A stretch of 6,811 nt of DNA from Actinomycetes bacterium (lineage in GTDB: Bacteria > Actinomycetota > Acidimicrobiia > Acidimicrobiales > Palsa-688). Under the pieces are notes generated by a model. That model had not been told where the DNA came from, did not search any database, and was given only the letters and a program-made list of their open reading frames with translations. This document shows, piece by piece, positions 1 through 5,175 of the stretch. Numbering within the stretch: the first letter of the stretch is position 1; the number at the start of each line of letters is the position of its first letter. The stretch covers positions 1,371 through 8,181 of the forward strand of contig JAJZWW010000131.1 in the NCBI GenBank assembly GCA_021846485.1, given 5' to 3'. The position numbers were made by a program, and so were the translations under genes.

Positions 1-79
1 TTCCGATCTGGCCGGGGCTTCCTCCTCGACGCGACGCTCCTCGACGGGTGAGCCGGTGTTCTGGTAGCATCTCCCGTTC
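1..79. other. Upstream flank of rplU, possible 3' end of a preceding gene
   Basis: No gene can be identified in these 79 bases. Two + strand frames are open from the window edge: one ends at a TGA at 49-51 and one at a TAG at 65-67. Either could be the last residues of an upstream gene; in many actinobacteria an RNase E/G gene precedes rplU, but these few codons carry nothing diagnostic. The ten bases CTCCTCGACG occur twice (about 26 bp and 42 bp into the window), and the second copy contains the best -35 candidate for rplU. Confidence 0.3.
41..70 (+). promoter_or_regulatory. Putative rplU operon promoter, leaderless type
   Basis: TAGCAT at 65-70 fits the actinobacterial -10 pattern TANNNT. 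TCGACG at 41-46 is a possible weak -35 with an 18-base spacer. The GTG start of rplU lies at 80, nine bases after the -10 ends, and no purine-rich Shine-Dalgarno lies between them. Transcription would therefore start at or within a few bases of the start codon. The placement is inferred from spacing and from similar elements before the other genes here; no transcript data were used. Confidence 0.45.
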
Positions 80-388
80 GTGTACGCAGTGATCGAGACC
101 GGTGGCAAGCAGGAGCGGGTCGAGGAGGGCCAGACCCTCGCGGTCGAGCTGCTCGCCGGGGAGACCGGCTCGGAGCTGTCGTTCACCCCGGTCCTGCTCG
201 TCGACGGTGACACCGTGCTGGCCCGGCCCGACCAGCTCGACGGCACCAGGGTGTCCGCCCGCATCGTCGGCACCGCGTCGGGCCCGAAGATCCGCGGTCT
301 CGTGTACAAGCCGAAGGCCCGGGCCCGTACCCACTGGGGTCACCGCCAGCACTACACGACGATCGAGATCACCGGCATCAGCCGGTAG
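80..388 (+). CDS. rplU: 50S ribosomal protein L21
   Basis: The product is a 102-residue L21 protein, which binds 23S rRNA in the large ribosomal subunit. It has the family's opening, MYAVIETGGKQ, followed by a beta-rich core. Its basic C-terminal signature runs at about residues 76-100 (VYKPKARARTHWGHRQHYTT), where the lysines and arginines contact rRNA. Length matches the usual 100-105 residues. The GTG start at 80 places the conserved MYAVI at the N-terminus, so it is secure even though no Shine-Dalgarno precedes it. It is the first gene of the rplU-rpmA-obgE-proB run, and rpmA follows after 12 bases. The -10-like TAGCAT just upstream suggests a leaderless mRNA. Nothing in the coding sequence is unusual. 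Confidence 0.97.
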   Translation: MYAVIETGGKQERVEEGQTLAVELLAGETGSELSFTPVLLVDGDTVLARPDQLDGTRVSARIVGTASGPKIRGLVYKPKARARTHWGHRQHYTTIEITGISR

Positions 389-400
389 AGGCGAGGCGAG

Positions 401-658
401 ATGTCCAAGACCAAAGGTGGCGGCTCCACCCGCAACGGCCGGGACTCGGCCGCCCAGCGCCTCGGCGTGAAGGTGTTCGACGGCACCGCGGTCACCGCCG
501 GATCGATCATCGTCCGCCAGCGCGGCACCCACTTCCACCCCGGTGAGAACGTCGGCCGCGGCGGGGACGACACCCTGTTCGCCCTGGCCGACGGCAAGGT
601 CAAGTTCGGCTCCCGCAAGGGTCGCCGGCTGGTCGACGTCCTCACCCCCACGACCTGA
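401..658 (+). CDS. rpmA: 50S ribosomal protein L27
   Basis: This is an 85-residue L27 protein of the large subunit, whose flexible N-terminal tail reaches towards the peptidyl transferase centre. The tail motif KGGGSTRNGRDS (residues 5-16) is present, followed by the conserved RLGVK block and the GENVGRGGDDTLFALADG segment (about 48-65). The start is ATG at 401. A modest GAGG at 393-396 lies four bases upstream, which is rather close, so coupling to rplU translation is likely. The N-terminus has no cleavable extension of the kind seen in Firmicutes L27. The rplU stop (386-388) is 12 bases upstream and the obgE start 12 bases downstream, consistent with one mRNA and with the widespread rplU-rpmA-obg gene order. 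Confidence 0.97.
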   Translation: MSKTKGGGSTRNGRDSAAQRLGVKVFDGTAVTAGSIIVRQRGTHFHPGENVGRGGDDTLFALADGKVKFGSRKGRRLVDVLTPTT

Positions 659-670
659 GCGCGGCGGGCG

Positions 671-1924
671 GTGCCCGCCTTCGTCGACCAGGCCCAGCTC
701 CACGTGAGAGCCGGTGACGGCGGTGCTGGCGCGGTGTCGTTCCGGCGGGAGGCGCACGTAGCCAAGGGTGGCCCCGACGGGGGGGACGGCGGCAGGGGCG
801 GTGACGTGTGGCTCGTCGCGGACCGTGACGTAGCGTCGCTCTACGGCTTCCGGGACCACCCCCACCGTCGGGCCGGCGACGGAACCCACGGGTCGGGCAA
901 GGGGCGCCACGGGCGCCGCGGCCCCGGCCTCGAGGTCCCGGTGCCGGAGGGCACCGTCGTGCGCGACCGGGACGGCACGCTGCTCGCGGACCTGGCCGTC
1001 GATGGTGACCGCTGGCTCGCCGCGGCCGGCGGCCGAGGCGGTCGGGGAAACGCCCGCTTCTTGTCCAACCGCCGCCGGGCCCCGGGCTTCGCCGAGCAGG
1101 CCGAGGTGGGCGAGGAGCGCTGGCTCGACCTCGAGTTGAAGCTCATGGCCGACGTGGCGCTCGTCGGGTTCCCCAACGCCGGCAAGAGCACCCTGATCTC
1201 CCGGATCTCGGCCGCCCGGCCGAAGATCGCCGACTACCCCTTCACCACCCTCGAGCCCCACCTCGGGGTAGTCGCCTTCGACGACCAGGAGTACGTGGTG
1301 GCCGACATCCCCGGCCTGATCGACGGAGCCAGCGAGGGGAGGGGCCTCGGGCACCGGTTCTTGCGCCACGTCGAGCGGTCCCGGGTGCTGGTCGTGCTCT
1401 GCGACCTGGCCGCCGCCGACGGACGCAGCCCCGCAGAGCAAGAAGTGGTCCTCCTCAGGGAGCTCGGTCGCTACCGCCCTGAGCTGCTCGAGCGTCCGCG
1501 CCTGGTCGTCGGCTCGAAGCTCGACTCGGCGCCCGCGCCCCGTGGCGCGGCCGGCTCGGGGCGCCCGGAGATGTGCCTGTCGGCGGTCACCGGCGAGGGG
1601 GTCGACGGCCTGGTCCGGCGCCTGGCGACGCTGGTGTCCGACGCCCGGGCGGCCCTGTCCCGCCCGGAGAGCTTCACCGTCCACCGCCCCCTCCCCGCCG
1701 GCGTGAGCGTCGAGGCGGACCGGGACGGGTCGTGGGTGGTGCACGGACGGGCCGCGCAGCGGGCGGTCGCCCTCTCCGACCTCACCGACCGCTCGGCCCT
1801 GGAGTACGCCCAGGCGCGCCTGCGAAGGCTGGGCGTCGACCGGGCCCTCGCCCGGGCGGGGGCGCGCGACGGTGACCGGGTGCGCATCGGCGACATCGAG
1901 CTCGACTACCGGCCGGAGCGGTGA
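671..1924 (+). CDS. obgE: Obg/CgtA GTPase, ribosome assembly
   Basis: A 417-residue Obg-family GTPase, which binds the 50S subunit and acts in late subunit assembly and stress signalling. The three-domain plan is complete. A glycine-rich Obg domain spans about residues 1-157. A G domain spans about 160-328, with G1 GFPNAGKS (166-173), G2 PFTT (190-193), G3 DIPG (212-215) and G5 SAVTG (304-308). A C-terminal OCT domain spans about 335-412. The G4 motif, normally NKxD, reads SKLD at 282-285 (TCG codon for Ser), which is the one odd point; the Lys and the base-reading Asp are kept. GTG at 671 is chosen because it gives the standard family N-terminus (PAFVDQAQLHVRAGDGG). Only a weak GCGGGCG precedes it, so coupling to rpmA is likely. 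Its stop codon overlaps the proB start. Confidence 0.96.
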   Translation: MPAFVDQAQLHVRAGDGGAGAVSFRREAHVAKGGPDGGDGGRGGDVWLVADRDVASLYGFRDHPHRRAGDGTHGSGKGRHGRRGPGLEVPVPEGTVVRDRDGTLLADLAVDGDRWLAAAGGRGGRGNARFLSNRRRAPGFAEQAEVGEERWLDLELKLMADVALVGFPNAGKSTLISRISAARPKIADYPFTTLEPHLGVVAFDDQEYVVADIPGLIDGASEGRGLGHRFLRHVERSRVLVVLCDLAAADGRSPAEQEVVLLRELGRYRPELLERPRLVVGSKLDSAPAPRGAAGSGRPEMCLSAVTGEGVDGLVRRLATLVSDARAALSRPESFTVHRPLPAGVSVEADRDGSWVVHGRAAQRAVALSDLTDRSALEYAQARLRRLGVDRALARAGARDGDRVRIGDIELDYRPER

Positions 1925-3021
1925 CCCGCGGGGTCGTGGTGGTCAAGGTCGGCACGTCGTCGGTGACCGACGAGCAAGGGGCGCTCGACCCGCCGGCGAT
2001 CTCCAAGCTGGCCGCGGAGGTGGCGGGGCTGAGGGCCGCCGGCGCGAAGGTCGTGGTGGTGACGAGCGGGGCCATCGCCGCCGGCCTCCTCCCCCTGGGC
2101 TTCAGCGGGCGTCGTCCCGCGGACGTGGCGCTGCTCCAGGCGGTGTCCGCCGTCGGCCAGGGGCACCTGCTCGCCGAGTGGTGCCGGGCGCTCGGGGAGG
2201 CAGGGCTGCTCGGCGGGCAGGTGCTGCTCACCCCGCACGACTTCGTCGACCGGGCCCAGTACCTCCACGCCCGCCAGACGCTGCGGATCCTCCTCGACCT
2301 CGGGGTGGTGCCGGTGGTCAACGAGAACGACGCGGTGGCCGACGACGAGATCCGCTTCGGGGACAACGACCGGCTCGCCGCCCTCGTCGCCCACCTGGTG
2401 TCCGCCGAGCTGCTCGTGCTCCTGACCGACGCTCCCGGCCTGCTCACCGCCGACCCGCGGATGGACGCCGAGGCCTCTCTGATCGAGGAGATCGCCGAGG
2501 TCGACCACGAGCTCGAAGCCCTCGCCGGCGGGGGCGGCAGCGACCGGGGGAGCGGGGGGATGGCCTCGAAGCTGTCGGCCGCCAAGATCGCCGCCTGGTC
2601 CGGGGTGCGGGCGGTCATCGCCGACGCCACCCGCCCCGGCGTGCTCACCGCGGCCGCCGCCGACCTCCCCGGGATGGGCACGGTGGTCCGCCCGAGATCG
2701 CGGCGCCTGGCGGCCCGCAAGCTGTGGATCGCGTTCGCTGTCGGGGCGCGAGGGACCGTCGTCGTCGACGGGGGGGCCCGGGAGGCGCTCACCTCGAGGG
2801 GCGTGTCGCTGCTGCCGGCCGGGGTGGTGACGGTGGAGGGGAGCTTCGTCGCCGACGACGCCGTCGCCCTCGCGGGCCCCGACGGTTCGGTGTTCGCCAA
2901 GGGACTGGTGCGCCACGACGCCGAGCGGCTCCGGGGCTTCGCCGGCCGGCGCAGCTCGGAGCTACCCGGCGACGTCCCCGCCGAGGTCGTCCACCGCGAC
3001 GACCTGGTGCTCCTGCCGTGA
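1921..3021 (+). CDS. proB: Glutamate 5-kinase
   Basis: A 366-residue glutamate 5-kinase, which phosphorylates L-glutamate with ATP as the first step of proline synthesis in the cytoplasm. The amino acid kinase domain occupies about residues 1-258. It shows KVGTSSVT (9-16), TSGA (48-51), the glutamate-site NENDAV (134-139), FGDND (146-150), LLTDAPGL (167-174) and the glycine loop GSGGMASK (210-217). A C-terminal PUA domain follows from about residue 265 to the end, as in the long bacterial form (about 367 residues in E. coli). The GTG start at 1921 overlaps the obgE stop in a GTGA junction, indicating translational coupling. No separate promoter is visible. ProA, the next enzyme, is not adjacent: it lies about 2.2 kb downstream beyond gnd and pspA. 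Confidence 0.96.
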   Translation: MTRGVVVVKVGTSSVTDEQGALDPPAISKLAAEVAGLRAAGAKVVVVTSGAIAAGLLPLGFSGRRPADVALLQAVSAVGQGHLLAEWCRALGEAGLLGGQVLLTPHDFVDRAQYLHARQTLRILLDLGVVPVVNENDAVADDEIRFGDNDRLAALVAHLVSAELLVLLTDAPGLLTADPRMDAEASLIEEIAEVDHELEALAGGGGSDRGSGGMASKLSAAKIAAWSGVRAVIADATRPGVLTAAAADLPGMGTVVRPRSRRLAARKLWIAFAVGARGTVVVDGGAREALTSRGVSLLPAGVVTVEGSFVADDAVALAGPDGSVFAKGLVRHDAERLRGFAGRRSSELPGDVPAEVVHRDDLVLLP

Positions 3022-3026
3022 TGGGG

Positions 3027-3032
3027 TAGAAC
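3027..3032 (+). promoter_or_regulatory. Putative gnd -10 element
   Basis: TAGAAC, within GGGGTAGAACT, lies six bases after the proB stop. It resembles the TAG-starting -10 elements before rplU, proA and moxR, but its last base is C rather than T. A start site near 3039-3041 would give a leader of about 27 bases carrying the strong ribosome binding site. No convincing -35 is seen inside the end of proB. Read-through from proB is also possible, since the gap is only 45 bases. Confidence 0.35.
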
Positions 3033-3053
3033 TCCGGCGTCAACCACTCACGC

Positions 3054-3060
3054 GAGGAGG
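3054..3060 (+). promoter_or_regulatory. Shine-Dalgarno of gnd
   Basis: GAGGAGG ends six bases before the GTG at 3067. It is one of the two strongest ribosome binding sites in the window and fixes the gnd start. It contrasts with the neighbouring genes that have none. Confidence 0.8.
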
Positions 3061-3066
3061 CTGCTC

Positions 3067-4086
3067 GTGCAGCTCGGCATGGTCGGACTGGGTCGGATGG
3101 GAGCCAACATGGTGCGGCGTCTCACGCGCGTCGGGCACACCTGCGTGGTCTACGACGTCAACCCCGACGCGGTGAAGGCCCTCGAGGCCGAGGGGGCCAC
3201 CGGCGCCGGGTCGCTCGGCGAGCTCGCCGGCAAGCTCGACGCGCCCCGGGCGGTGTGGGTGATGGTGCCCGCGGCGTTCACCGGCGAGACCGTCGAACGC
3301 CTGGCCGCGGAGCTCTCGGAGGGTGACATCGTCATCGACGGGGGCAACTCCTACTACCAAGACGACATCCGTCGGGCTGCGGACCTTGCCGAGCGGGGCC
3401 TCCACTACGTCGACTGCGGCACGAGCGGCGGGGTGTTCGGCCTCGAGCGGGGCTACTGCCTGATGATCGGCGGGGAACCCGACGTGGTCGGCCACCTGGA
3501 CCCGATCTTCCAGGCGATCGCGCCGGGCTTCGACGCGGCCCCCCGCACCGAGGGACGTCAGGGGGAGCCCTCCGCCGCCGAGCAGGGGTACCTGCACTGC
3601 GGGCCCAACGGGGCCGGGCACTTCGTCAAGATGGTGCACAACGGCATCGAGTACGGCATCATGGCCGCTTACGCCGAGGGGCTGAACATCCTCCACAAGG
3701 CCGACCTCGGCTCCGCGGGCCAGGGCGGGGGCGACGCCGAGACCGCCCCGCTGGAGCACCCCGAGTACTACTGCTACGACTTCGACACCGCCCAGGTCGC
3801 CGAGGTGTGGCGGCGGGGCAGCGTGATCTCCTCGTGGCTGCTGGACCTGACCGCCCACGCCCTGGGCCAGGACCCCGATCTCGGTGGCTTCGCCGGGCGG
3901 GTCTCCGACTCCGGCGAGGGGCGCTGGACGATCCACGCCGCGGTGGACCTCGGCGCGCCGGCCCACGTGCTGACCGCGGCGCTCTTCGAGCGCTTCACCA
4001 GCCGCGGCGAGGCGGACTTCGCCGACCGGATCCTCTCCGCGATGCGCAAGGAGTTCGGCGGGCACGATGAGAAGCCGGGCGGCTGA
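3067..4086 (+). CDS. gnd: 6-phosphogluconate dehydrogenase, decarboxylating, short form
   Basis: A 339-residue 6-phosphogluconate dehydrogenase of the short type, which oxidatively decarboxylates 6-phosphogluconate to ribulose 5-phosphate. The N-terminal Rossmann fold has GLGRMG (7-12), and the second strand ends VVYD with Asp30. An acidic residue there usually favours NAD+ over NADP+, whereas the NADP+ enzymes carry an Asn-Arg-Thr type loop; the cofactor call is inference. Substrate and catalytic motifs follow: DGGNS (91-95), GTSGGVFG (118-125), then Lys188, Asn192 and Glu195 in HFVKMVHNGIEYG, and SGEGRWT (282-288). It is much shorter than the roughly 470-residue E. coli Gnd and somewhat longer than the roughly 300-residue minimal forms. 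The GTG start is supported by GAGGAGG. It lies after proB on the same strand and runs convergently into pspA. Confidence 0.93.
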   Translation: MQLGMVGLGRMGANMVRRLTRVGHTCVVYDVNPDAVKALEAEGATGAGSLGELAGKLDAPRAVWVMVPAAFTGETVERLAAELSEGDIVIDGGNSYYQDDIRRAADLAERGLHYVDCGTSGGVFGLERGYCLMIGGEPDVVGHLDPIFQAIAPGFDAAPRTEGRQGEPSAAEQGYLHCGPNGAGHFVKMVHNGIEYGIMAAYAEGLNILHKADLGSAGQGGGDAETAPLEHPEYYCYDFDTAQVAEVWRRGSVISSWLLDLTAHALGQDPDLGGFAGRVSDSGEGRWTIHAAVDLGAPAHVLTAALFERFTSRGEADFADRILSAMRKEFGGHDEKPGG

Positions 4087-4095
4087 CCACCCTTC

Positions 4096-4176
4096 CGGCA
4101 GCTACTTGGACGGCGCTACCAACTTCGGCCGGGTCAGCACACAGTTCTCGGTCTTCGGCCGTCCAAGTAGTTGCCG
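4096..4176 (+). repeat. 81-bp inverted repeat, possible structured RNA in the gnd 3' region
   Basis: Arms at 4096-4114 and 4158-4176 are inverted copies of 19 bases with one difference, starting nine bases after the gnd stop. Read as + strand RNA, all 19 positions pair, because the one difference (4101/4171) is a G-U. Inside, 4127-4133 can pair with 4147-4153 (seven pairs, two of them G-U), leaving a 13-base apical loop. On the - strand these three positions would be C-A mismatches. CTTCGGCCG also occurs as a direct repeat at 4123-4131 and 4153-4161. No T-run follows the right arm, so it is not a classical intrinsic terminator. It could be a 3' UTR stability element, a factor-dependent termination or pausing hairpin, a small RNA, or a MITE-like footprint. 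The structure is seen; the function is unknown. Confidence 0.75.
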
Positions 4177-4247
4177 CTCGGGTCCTGACGGGGGAGCGCA
4201 GCGCCGGAGCACTCAGGGCGGCAGAGCGACGGCGCAGCGCTGGGCGG

Positions 4248-4268
4248 GCCTGAGCCAGCTCCTCAGGC
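4248..4268 (-). terminator. Possible pspA terminator hairpin over the stop codon
   Basis: GCCTGAG (4248-4254) and CTCAGGC (4262-4268) form a perfect seven-base inverted repeat around a seven-base loop, and the right arm includes the pspA stop codon (4263-4265). No T-tract follows on the - strand. Terminators of high-GC actinobacteria often lack one, so termination is plausible, but a chance hairpin in GC-rich DNA cannot be ruled out. Confidence 0.3.
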
Positions 4269-5126
4269 TTCCTCGGCGTCCTCGACCCCGGCGGCGTCTC
4301 CCGACGCCGGGGACCGCGCGCCCTCGCCCAGCTCCCCGGCGGCCCCGGCGGTGAGGGTGGCGGCCGACCCGGCTGGGTCGTCGGACGCCGGCGCCGCTGC
4401 GCCCGGCTCCAGGGCCATCTGGGCGCGGATCTGGTCCAGCTTGGACTGCGCTTGGGCGCCGACCACCGCCTGTTGCACCTCCAGCATCCGGGACTCGACC
4501 GTGGCGTTGCCGAGCTCGGAGGTGCCGACCGCCTTCGCGTAGCGGTTCTCGATCTTCTCCCGGACCTGGTCCAAGGAGGGCACGTCGCCGCCCACCGACT
4601 GGCTCAGCTGGTTGGTGGCCGCGTTGAGCTGCTCCTGCATCTTCGCCTGCTCCAGCTGGTTGAGCAGCTTGTTGCGCTCGGCCAGCTGGCCCTGGAGGCG
4701 CGTCGAGGCCTGCTGCACGGCCGCCTTCGCCTGGTCGGTGGCCTGGGCGGTCTGCAGGCTCATCTGCTTCAAGTCCTCGACGCGTGCCTCGAGGGTCACG
4801 ATCTGGTTGGCGAAGCCCTCGGCGGCCTGGTTGTACTGGGCTGCCTTGGCGGCGTCGCCGGCCGCCTGGGCCTGCTGGGCGAGCGTCAGCGCCTGGCGGG
4901 TCGACTGGTTGATCTTGCCCAGCTCGTCGATCGCCCGGTTGAGCTGCAGCTCGGTCCGCTTCTGGCGGGCGATCACGTTGGCGGCCTGCTCGACGAGCAG
5001 CCGGTGCTGGTCCTGGGCCTCGGCGATCGCCTGCTCCAGCTGGATCTTCGGGTCGGCGCGCTCCTCGAGGCGGTTGTTGATCTTCGCGCTCTGGTACTTC
5101 CACTGACGCTTCAGACCCTTCCACAT
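4263..5126 (-). CDS. pspA: PspA/IM30 family membrane-stress protein
   Basis: A 287-residue protein of the PspA/IM30 (ESCRT-III related) family, which coats and protects the inner face of the cytoplasmic membrane under stress. Residues 1-20 are basic with Trp2 and Trp9 and fit the amphipathic membrane-binding helix. The family's DP..QLEQAI motif is at 25-34, followed by long Ala/Gln-rich coiled-coil helices to about 235. KLLNQLEQAKMQEQ (153-166) and SLDQVREKIENRYA (184-197) closely resemble the mycobacterial 35-kDa antigen type (Rv2744c) as I recall it. Residues 240-287 are a disordered Ala/Gly/Pro/acidic tail. ATG at 5126 is preferred over an in-frame ATG at 5135 (290 residues), because TACCAT at 5139-5134 would place transcription initiation at 5126. 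Longer in-frame starts would run into proA. No PspB, PspC or ClgR gene is nearby, so it appears to stand alone. Confidence 0.9.
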   Translation of the reverse strand: MWKGLKRQWKYQSAKINNRLEERADPKIQLEQAIAEAQDQHRLLVEQAANVIARQKRTELQLNRAIDELGKINQSTRQALTLAQQAQAAGDAAKAAQYNQAAEGFANQIVTLEARVEDLKQMSLQTAQATDQAKAAVQQASTRLQGQLAERNKLLNQLEQAKMQEQLNAATNQLSQSVGGDVPSLDQVREKIENRYAKAVGTSELGNATVESRMLEVQQAVVGAQAQSKLDQIRAQMALEPGAAAPASDDPAGSAATLTAGAAGELGEGARSPASGDAAGVEDAEEA

Positions 5127-5133
5127 GGCCCTC

Positions 5134-5139
5134 ATGGTA
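5134..5139 (-). promoter_or_regulatory. Putative pspA -10 element, leaderless
   Basis: On the - strand TACCAT (5139 down to 5134) fits TANNNT, and seven bases separate it from the ATG at 5126. It includes the alternative upstream ATG, which would then not be transcribed as a start. No Shine-Dalgarno precedes either ATG, which agrees with a leaderless message. The corresponding -35 region would fall at about 5157-5162, abutting the proA -10. No -35 consensus is visible there. Confidence 0.4.
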
Positions 5140-5163
5140 GGGCGGGGGGAGAAGGCTCGGGCG

Positions 5164-5169
5164 TAGAGT
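5164..5169 (+). promoter_or_regulatory. Putative proA -10 element, leaderless
   Basis: TAGAGT, within GCGTAGAGTGC, fits TANNNT. Six bases separate it from the GTG at 5176, so the first transcribed base would be about the G of the start codon. No Shine-Dalgarno lies in between. Its -35 region (about 5141-5146) is G-rich without a consensus and lies next to the pspA -10. Confidence 0.5.
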
Positions 5170-5175
5170 GCTCGG

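Noticed and set aside
386..391. TAGAGG before rpmA as another -10 element
   Set aside because: It lacks the final T, overlaps the rplU stop codon, and rpmA fits the operon with a 12-base gap.
1872..3029. 385-codon + strand frame overlapping proB
   Set aside because: The translation is an Arg/Gly-rich string without recognisable domains, in a different frame from the real proB.
1782..3047. Long - strand frames (also 1906-2916) antisense to proB
   Set aside because: proB is unambiguous on the + strand with every motif intact. The antisense translations are low-complexity shadows.
3040..4065. 341-codon - strand frame antisense to gnd
   Set aside because: Antisense shadow of gnd with no domain and no start signals.
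4196..4240. Direct repeat GCGCAGCGC at 4196-4204 and 4232-4240
   Set aside because: Nine GC-only-type bases recurring 36 bp apart is expected by chance at this composition, and nothing else lines up with it.
4067..4354. 95-codon + strand frame running from the gnd end through the inverted repeat
   Set aside because: It starts inside gnd without a ribosome binding site, translates the repeat and then the antisense of pspA, and ends in Pro/Arg low complexity.
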